Of a stretch of 30,083 nt of DNA, positions 27,101 to 30,083 are shown piece by piece; the first letter of the stretch is position 1; each line of letters opens with the position of its first letter. The position numbers and the translations under genes were made by a program. A model generated the notes under the pieces. It made no database searches, was not told where the DNA came from, and was given only the letters and a program-made list of their open reading frames with translations. Source of the DNA: a virus; the IMG/VR virus record IMGVR_UViG_3300017786_000084, positions 1 through 30,083 of that record; one strand, 5' to 3'.

Positions 27101-28362
27101 TGTTCTTTAATACAAGATCTGCGCTTTTACAAACTCTTTCTGCTACAAACTTTATAAATTGGGGTGACAACAACCCTATTAAAGCCGCTGCAGCATTGGC
27201 TAATTTTCCACAATTTTTAAAAGATTTTGTAACTATATTTAACTCTGACTTTCTTAAACAAAGAAGAGGTGGTTTAAAACTTGATGTAAACGAAGCTGCT
27301 TTAGCAAAAGCCGTAAATGAAGGAGGTAAAAATAAAGTAAAAGCAATTATAAACTATTTATTAAAAATAGGTTTTTTACCTACGCAAATGGCTGATAGTT
27401 TTGCTATTGCTTCTGGTGGCGCAACGTTTTACAGAAACAGAATAAACACATATTTAAAGCAAGGCATGTCAAAAGCAGAAGCTGAAGCAAAAGCGTTTCA
27501 AGATATGACTGACGCTTCAGAACCTGTTCAGCAGTCTTCAGACCCGTCTCTTATATCTAAAGAACAAGCTAGTATTTTAGGTAGAATTATTTTAGCTTTT
27601 CAAAATGTTACAATGCAGTATACTAGGCGTATGAAAAAATCTGTTATTGATTTAGCCAAAGGAAGAGGTGATTTCAAAACAAACATATCACGTATAGTTT
27701 ATTATGGTGCTGTACAAAATTTTATTTTTAACTCTTTACAGTCAGCACTATTTGCGTTGGCTTTTGACGAAGAAGAAGAAGATAAAAAATTAACTAGAAA
27801 AACAAGAGTTGCAAATGGCATGGTAGATTCTATATTAAGAGGTATGGGTATACCAGGTGCTGTTTTTGCTACTGGTAAAAACGCTATAATAGAGTGGGCA
27901 AAACAAAACAAAAAAGGCTGGAACTCTAACCAAACATATACTTTGTTGCAACTGTTCAATATATCTCCACCTATAGGTAGTAAAGCTAGAAAAATATATA
28001 GTTCTATGCAGACAGAAAAGTTTAATAAAAAAATTATACCAGAAATGTCTATGTGGGATATAAGTAATCCTAGATACCAGTCTATTGGAAATGTTCTTGA
28101 GGGTATATTTAACATACCAATGGGTAGAGCAATTAACAAGCTAAATAATATAAAACAAGCTTTAGACTCTGATCATGCTACTTGGCAAAGAATAGCTATG
28201 ATGTTAGGCTGGAACACTTGGGACGTTGGCGTTAAAGATAGTGAAATATTGAAAATAAAAGGTGATGTTAAGAAAAACAAAGAAAATCCTTATAGCAATC
28301 CTTACAGTAAAAAAACAAAAACAAAAACAAAATCTAAAAAGAAAACTTATAACCCTTACTAA
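21178..28362 (+). CDS. Giant ejection protein with metallopeptidase-like and HAD-phosphatase domains
   Basis: A 2394-residue protein, the largest product here, of the large polyvalent/internal virion protein type. In order: an N-terminal globular part; hydrophobic Gly/Ala stretches (151-177, 292-306) that could insert in a membrane; charged coiled-coil regions (about 330-480); a zinc-metallopeptidase-like motif HEVLH (537-541) with a possible third ligand in DEYLNVLHDA (602-611); a Lys-rich linker (about 800-850); helical regions; a HAD phosphatase-like domain (about 1515-1690) with D1527-x-D1529, T1605, K1642 and D1661-D1662; and a helical module (about 1960-2260) that I recall in marine phage internal proteins. 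The tail is basic with three NPY motifs. It probably enters the cell with the DNA and acts on wall or cytoplasmic targets; the substrates are unknown. It starts 10 bases after the previous stop, and no frame break is seen. Confidence 0.75.
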   Translation: MADYKNSEGTVYKERDLRVWARKRGMDFDEYIKEAGLTFDKMDYDDAGFADKIISIGAGLGKDILGKLEGFADIKDAAMFAALTDDDNMTSEAKQVAMAAMKKANGFGSDPFEKMIQALDEKTLEYDDASITETFKSGDYIEGGFRAAEAGIASLPSILMAAAGVPGLAALAVTTAGSKFEEEFEEDASKDVTSLLVNAAGSGVIEAGFEFATRGLLKRSGLIAAGGAQQSIKLAKDILQGGATSIVKNILGGVASEGASEAATELTSTLWDQVSLGKKIDWERKYYEIADAGIVGGLVGGVTGGIGEINKKSQKSKNLAYSILAGADTKAEVASLQEKLAKLITDQKGTRKKAEGEQDGEFEKLQDMIMDVRADIVGAKERAIQGLSEMDQQEFDRYFNNVKKARPLNKIVKDKKKSKEAQSQAQKELDAINEENKAIVEEANNRKLEKNLKAAETRARQRGGEIRVYETQEDYIEAVSGVSKKKVKNKDGELDYTDEFKKAAREHRYSDGKIMNGISYINKQTARKLGSVSVGSHEVLHSIMDKYIRNEDGTTSDKGIELIDDMLSDMSKGDRAVLEKRINDNYRYNKDGTEKSKNEYYDEYLNVLHDAIIKKQITYNKNFDAVGGRFSGIFQKMGYGAIDLSSGKGLFNLIRTYTKAIETGESTADLDAIIDESKGFAIKNKKANRKSVNLGSENDGVPLNEKIDPLTNNAKTKEEFQAGGIRGAFAKVYQGIIDGSFDRLFGSVSEQQKEIQRERLADRLINYDPAKSPSLFAWMQGNKRKGKQGNVEFAAKDAKKELAKPKNKSLDATKKSKDGDIKQDVEDVGQDPEQQLIAKEKREQQEKIIKAKQKKFEASLGISTDLQNKIKDVVAKVFGGKLPPVTSPKYRQALKKEFVNEIGKKIEEIFGVEANYDNFIDNFFEDVIFPNLSNARLIQIERLLPKGEKIFVSKRRITKVKEVRKLQEQGLIDKKVKPASGPNLVQKMKLNMNKVKDFFNPPEINPKTGKKSGLRGTRKRALADAIAEEIAFNQVQEVLNSEDVLNKVEQLNELFEYDKVDNYKAEVIRQIERGGRNSNSMENFIKVQDVSPEALMKLLSEKAIVLENSDNELYNILKNDAEKKYGGEQEYIDNEGFVSRVKEGISNPKVQEFLKNKGYKIDPKVKGVKNYNEEMAADHVNNYNIPLLGFMPAWMGQRDLRMQKNKKGKYMFLHRAAKMDSDRGAFGGLLALRKSNIGRWKRALANKMGLGKMSKATKKLWAEFEKIQGDLELMESTMTEPGSVLRRVKEVQAMGYNPDGSIVTAKQKAAILRKEFNPKALAAAQALFKAYNSSIQDWVNTQVSSGKMTREQAIEYVIRDKQMNTNFNKGERALAALTSVYLVDGPQKVSGQKGEHMVDSATVSAATVVSIYNNTFLQDADNILKGFEQALLPKELADVLDDLGGRNSPLGNYRFLMDPTIGKNVYDLASGRNMYDLMIEQHGKDLANAVKNVHDFSRASNSLGKIYKAEQFRLDPNSPKKGISVFDFDETAGISDNYVIATKNGITKRIESADWPLVGDSMVKDGWKMDFSDFNKVTNGRPGPLMQKLKNQIKKYGNKNVFILTARAKESAPAIQAYLKSEGVDLPIENITGLGNSTGEAKADFMVDKLAEGYNDFYFVDDAMPNVEAVDNLLSQFDVKSKVVQAIQKNSESLGGQVDAMIEVNEGVDRNVVVDDATARVKGSRKGKGIGGRFFNTPGSNDFMGLMYTIANAVGKLGEAQIAFFEQNLYAPYKRGIDRINRLKQGVSTNYKALLKSMPDATKLLKKIVPGTSFTYDTAIRVYLFNKAGYNIPGMSPENVQKLIEAVEANNDLIVLASGINAIVGRPDGKYLEPGNNWLAETILSDLDAMTNDVGRKQHIQEFIQNREQIFGKWKNGKLDGPLMRKLESLYGTDYVEALNDMLWRMENGNSRPSGSNKQVNKWMNWLTNSIGAIMFFNTRSALLQTLSATNFINWGDNNPIKAAAALANFPQFLKDFVTIFNSDFLKQRRGGLKLDVNEAALAKAVNEGGKNKVKAIINYLLKIGFLPTQMADSFAIASGGATFYRNRINTYLKQGMSKAEAEAKAFQDMTDASEPVQQSSDPSLISKEQASILGRIILAFQNVTMQYTRRMKKSVIDLAKGRGDFKTNISRIVYYGAVQNFIFNSLQSALFALAFDEEEEDKKLTRKTRVANGMVDSILRGMGIPGAVFATGKNAIIEWAKQNKKGWNSNQTYTLLQLFNISPPIGSKARKIYSSMQTEKFNKKIIPEMSMWDISNPRYQSIGNVLEGIFNIPMGRAINKLNNIKQALDSDHATWQRIAMMLGWNTWDVGVKDSEILKIKGDVKKNKENPYSNPYSKKTKTKTKSKKKTYNPY

Positions 28363-28368
28363 TTAATA

Positions 28369-29418
28369 ATGAAAAAATTAATAATAATAATATGTATAGC
28401 ATTGTTTGCTTGCGCAGCACCAAAAGACTGTTGTTCACAAAACTTTAAAAAGTATTTTAAGTTTGCTACGTTTTATGCCGCAGCTAATGGTGGTAATTCA
28501 ATATCAGATGTAGATGTGTTTTCTGTAACTAACGGTTTAGAAACTGTAACAGTAGAAACTCCTTACGATTACAACTTAGCTTTAGGTATACGTAAAATTG
28601 CTAGGTTTGGTTATGAAAACAGAGCACAGACTTTTTACGATGGTACAGAAAACTCATGGTCGGATGGCGCTAATGTAGGTAAAGTGCGCGGCTTAGAATT
28701 TTTATTTGAAGTAGATTATAAGAGACAACAAGGTAATGAATATTTAGATCAGCATCACTTTATAAGATTTGTAGATGATAAGTATATATTAAAAGGCGAA
28801 TACCTAGAAGATGGTTTTGCTGATATTAAATACTTTGAAACATCACAGAGATATAGATATAAAGCTAATGACAAATTGTCTTTCAATGCTGGACTTGCTC
28901 AAAGGTTATCCGAGCCGTATGGTTATGATCCTTTAGCAGAATGGGTGCTCAGCAATGGCAATATACATTACACTTATCTAGCACTACAAGAAGGCTATAA
29001 TGTCGATGTAGCTGCTAGTGAGTATTTCTCTCCTGATGGAGAGCTCGTTGCCACAAGCAAGGAGGTTTGGGAAGAGGTTGTGATACCTACAATGTTAGCT
29101 GATTATACTGAAAGAAAACGTAAAGAGTTAGATCAAATAATACAACACTCTGTTGTCGTTGGTTTTGATTACTATCATTACACAAAGTCTTTTTGGTCAC
29201 ACGCTTGGGCAAACTTAATGCCATATCATTTAGACGAAGGTAGCGATTACTCTTATCATGAGTACGAGGGTAATCAGTGGCTAGATTACAACGGTGGAAT
29301 TATACTTGGTTACAAAGTAAATAAGCACTTAGGCACATTTATTGAAGGTAAATACAATAAGTACTGGAATAGAGAGTGGTATGACTTTAAATTTGGAGTA
29401 AACTACGTAATCTTCTAA
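28369..29418 (+). CDS. Exported, outer-membrane-type protein of phage
   Basis: A 349-residue protein with a clear export signal: KK, then a hydrophobic core (LIIIICIALF), then LFAC (12-15), a near-lipobox that would make Cys15 the lipidated residue. Cleavage near CSQ (22-24) by signal peptidase I is the alternative. The mature chain is rich in Tyr, Trp, Phe and Asp with alternating beta strands, and ends in GVNYVIF, the aromatic C-terminal signature of outer-membrane barrels. An extracellular loop-like, His/Tyr-rich segment (HYHYTKSF style, about 265-290) precedes the end. Placement after the ejection gene and before a nuclease suggests an accessory role in infected cells, such as receptor masking (superinfection exclusion) or envelope change before lysis. 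I recall similar proteins in marine phages, without a known function. Confidence 0.7.
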   Translation: MKKLIIIICIALFACAAPKDCCSQNFKKYFKFATFYAAANGGNSISDVDVFSVTNGLETVTVETPYDYNLALGIRKIARFGYENRAQTFYDGTENSWSDGANVGKVRGLEFLFEVDYKRQQGNEYLDQHHFIRFVDDKYILKGEYLEDGFADIKYFETSQRYRYKANDKLSFNAGLAQRLSEPYGYDPLAEWVLSNGNIHYTYLALQEGYNVDVAASEYFSPDGELVATSKEVWEEVVIPTMLADYTERKRKELDQIIQHSVVVGFDYYHYTKSFWSHAWANLMPYHLDEGSDYSYHEYEGNQWLDYNGGIILGYKVNKHLGTFIEGKYNKYWNREWYDFKFGVNYVIF

Positions 29419-29420
29419 CT

Positions 29421-29780
29421 ATGTATCAATACAAAGTAAAGCTTGATAGAATTATAGACGGAGATACTATAGACTGCTATATAGATTTAGGCTTTAGTAT
29501 CAACACAAAAAAGCGTATTAGATTTGTAGGTGTTAACACTCCAGAGTCTAGAACAAGAGATCTTGAAGAAAAGAAAAAAGGTTTAGCTGCTAAAGCTAGA
29601 TTAAAAGAAATATTAGAAGAGGCTAGTGAAATACATCTTGATTCACATGGCCTTGGTAAGTATGGTAGAGTACTAGGTCAATTGCACATTAGCACTGAAA
29701 ACTCACCTACAATGGTAAATGTAAATCAATTATTAATCAAAGAAGGCCATGCTGTAGAATATCATGGTGGTAAAAGATAA
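29421..29780 (+). CDS. Staphylococcal-nuclease-family (thermonuclease-like) enzyme
   Basis: A 119-residue, single-domain member of the SNase family, which cleaves DNA and RNA using calcium. DGDT (13-16) carries the metal ligand equivalent to Asp21. R34 matches Arg35, and T40-P41-E42 carries the general base Glu43. KYGR (80-83) supplies the equivalent of Arg87. The Asp40 ligand position is Asn39, as in some other homologs. The length is close to the catalytic core and there is no signal peptide, so it should act in the cytoplasm. It could degrade host or competing DNA or salvage nucleotides. It starts 2 bases after the outer-membrane gene and ends 3 bases before the next ATG, so these late genes are cotranslated. 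Family assignment is firm; activity is inferred. Confidence 0.88.
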   Translation: MYQYKVKLDRIIDGDTIDCYIDLGFSINTKKRIRFVGVNTPESRTRDLEEKKKGLAAKARLKEILEEASEIHLDSHGLGKYGRVLGQLHISTENSPTMVNVNQLLIKEGHAVEYHGGKR

Positions 29781-29783
29781 ACA

Positions 29784-30062
29784 ATGGGAAAAGAACTAAA
29801 CGAGGACACTGGTTTTCAAGTTAGTGTAAAAACACTAATAGCCATAGGCTTTGCAATGGCTACTATTATAGGTATGTGGTTTGCTTTACAAGCAGATATA
29901 GCTGAGGCAAAAGAATTACCAGTTGCACCACCACCAGATGTTACTCGCATGGAGTTTGACATGAAAGATCAAATGATACGTCAGACTATTATGACTACAC
30001 AAGAAGACGTGGCAGAGATTAAAAAAACTTTGGAAAAAATAGAGGATAAACTCTACAACTAA
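29784..30062 (+). CDS. Small membrane protein with coiled coil (holin/spanin-like candidate)
   Basis: A 92-residue protein with one predicted membrane helix (about 15-35, VSVKTLIAIGFAMATIIGMW). A Pro-containing hinge follows (PVAPPPDV, about 46-53), and then a charged helix (about 56-90) likely to form a coiled coil. The N-terminal acidic/polar stub has no classical signal peptide. The small size, single membrane span, coiled coil and position at the end of the late block fit a phage lysis component such as a holin or inner-membrane spanin. A membrane anchor for another late protein is possible. No lysozyme is visible in the window, so the lysis role stays tentative. Confidence 0.6.
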   Translation: MGKELNEDTGFQVSVKTLIAIGFAMATIIGMWFALQADIAEAKELPVAPPPDVTRMEFDMKDQMIRQTIMTTQEDVAEIKKTLEKIEDKLYN

Positions 30063-30067
30063 ATACA

Positions 30068-30083
30068 ATGAATAAAATATTAA
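30068..30083 (+). CDS. Start of a further gene, cut by window end
   Basis: An ATG 5 bases after the previous stop opens a frame that reads MNKIL before the window ends. The spacing and A/T-only leader match the other gene junctions, and MNK followed by hydrophobic residues would suit a membrane or exported protein. Nothing more can be said. Confidence 0.45.

Noticed and set aside
27702-28139. 145-residue open frame on the minus strand inside the giant gene
   Set aside because: It lies fully antisense to an intact, strongly coding + strand gene. No leader or neighbouring minus-strand gene supports it, and its Leu/Ile/Phe-rich product is what antisense of Lys/Glu/Asn-rich coding gives.
1-30083. 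Prophage integrase, attachment site, insertion sequence or defence island
   Set aside because: No recombinase, transposase, terminal inverted repeats, tRNA or defence-type gene is visible. All genes fit a lytic-style late virion block.

Overview
This is a contiguous stretch of the late (virion) region of a double-stranded DNA tailed phage. Every gene lies on the + strand, most gaps are 0-60 bases, and coding density is about 98%. The DNA is AT-rich. Most start codons follow A/T-only leaders with no Shine-Dalgarno sequence. Two virion proteins carry the Cys-paired 'GCTDP...NY...DDGTC' repeat typical of secreted proteins of marine Bacteroidota. One gene near the right end has a Bacteroidota-like export signal and a barrel-like C-terminus. 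Together these point to a phage of a marine flavobacterium or relative. No host, lysogeny, replication or tRNA genes are visible. There is no tail tube, sheath or classical tape-measure gene, so a short-tailed (podovirus-like) particle is the best reading. A relationship to the P22-like or crAss-like neck plan is possible but unproven.

Layout. (1) 1-6703, head: the C-terminal part of the large terminase (the gene begins before the window), portal, acidic scaffold and major capsid protein. A strong intrinsic terminator with a UUCG loop follows the capsid gene (about 6716-6753). (2) 6776-9767, neck: a protein of unknown function, a short intergenic hairpin (7605-7641), an adaptor/ring candidate, and a P22 gp4-like stabilization candidate. 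(3) 9771-18416, tail and host contact: a 1895-residue tail hub/propeller-type protein ending in six Cys-paired repeats, a proline-linked two-domain protein with a seventh copy of the repeat, a beta-rich structural protein, and a small structural protein. (4) 18454-28362, DNA-ejection cassette: three genes of rising size (342, 556 and 2394 residues), arranged like T7 genes 14-15-16. The largest has a metallopeptidase-like HEVLH motif, a complete HAD-phosphatase motif set, and a helical C-terminal module. (5) 28369-30083, accessory/exit end: a predicted exported outer-membrane-type protein, a staphylococcal-nuclease-family enzyme, a small membrane protein with a coiled coil, and the first codons of a further gene.

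Inferred working order: terminase packages DNA through the portal into a capsid assembled on the scaffold; neck proteins close the head; the hub and repeat-bearing proteins contact the host surface; the ejection proteins cross the envelope with the DNA; the right-end genes may act on the host envelope or host DNA. The most unusual items are the enzyme-bearing giant ejection protein, the Cys repeats shared by adjacent tail genes, and a short motif shared by the portal C-terminus and the scaffold N-terminus. No stretch longer than about 75 bases lacks a gene.
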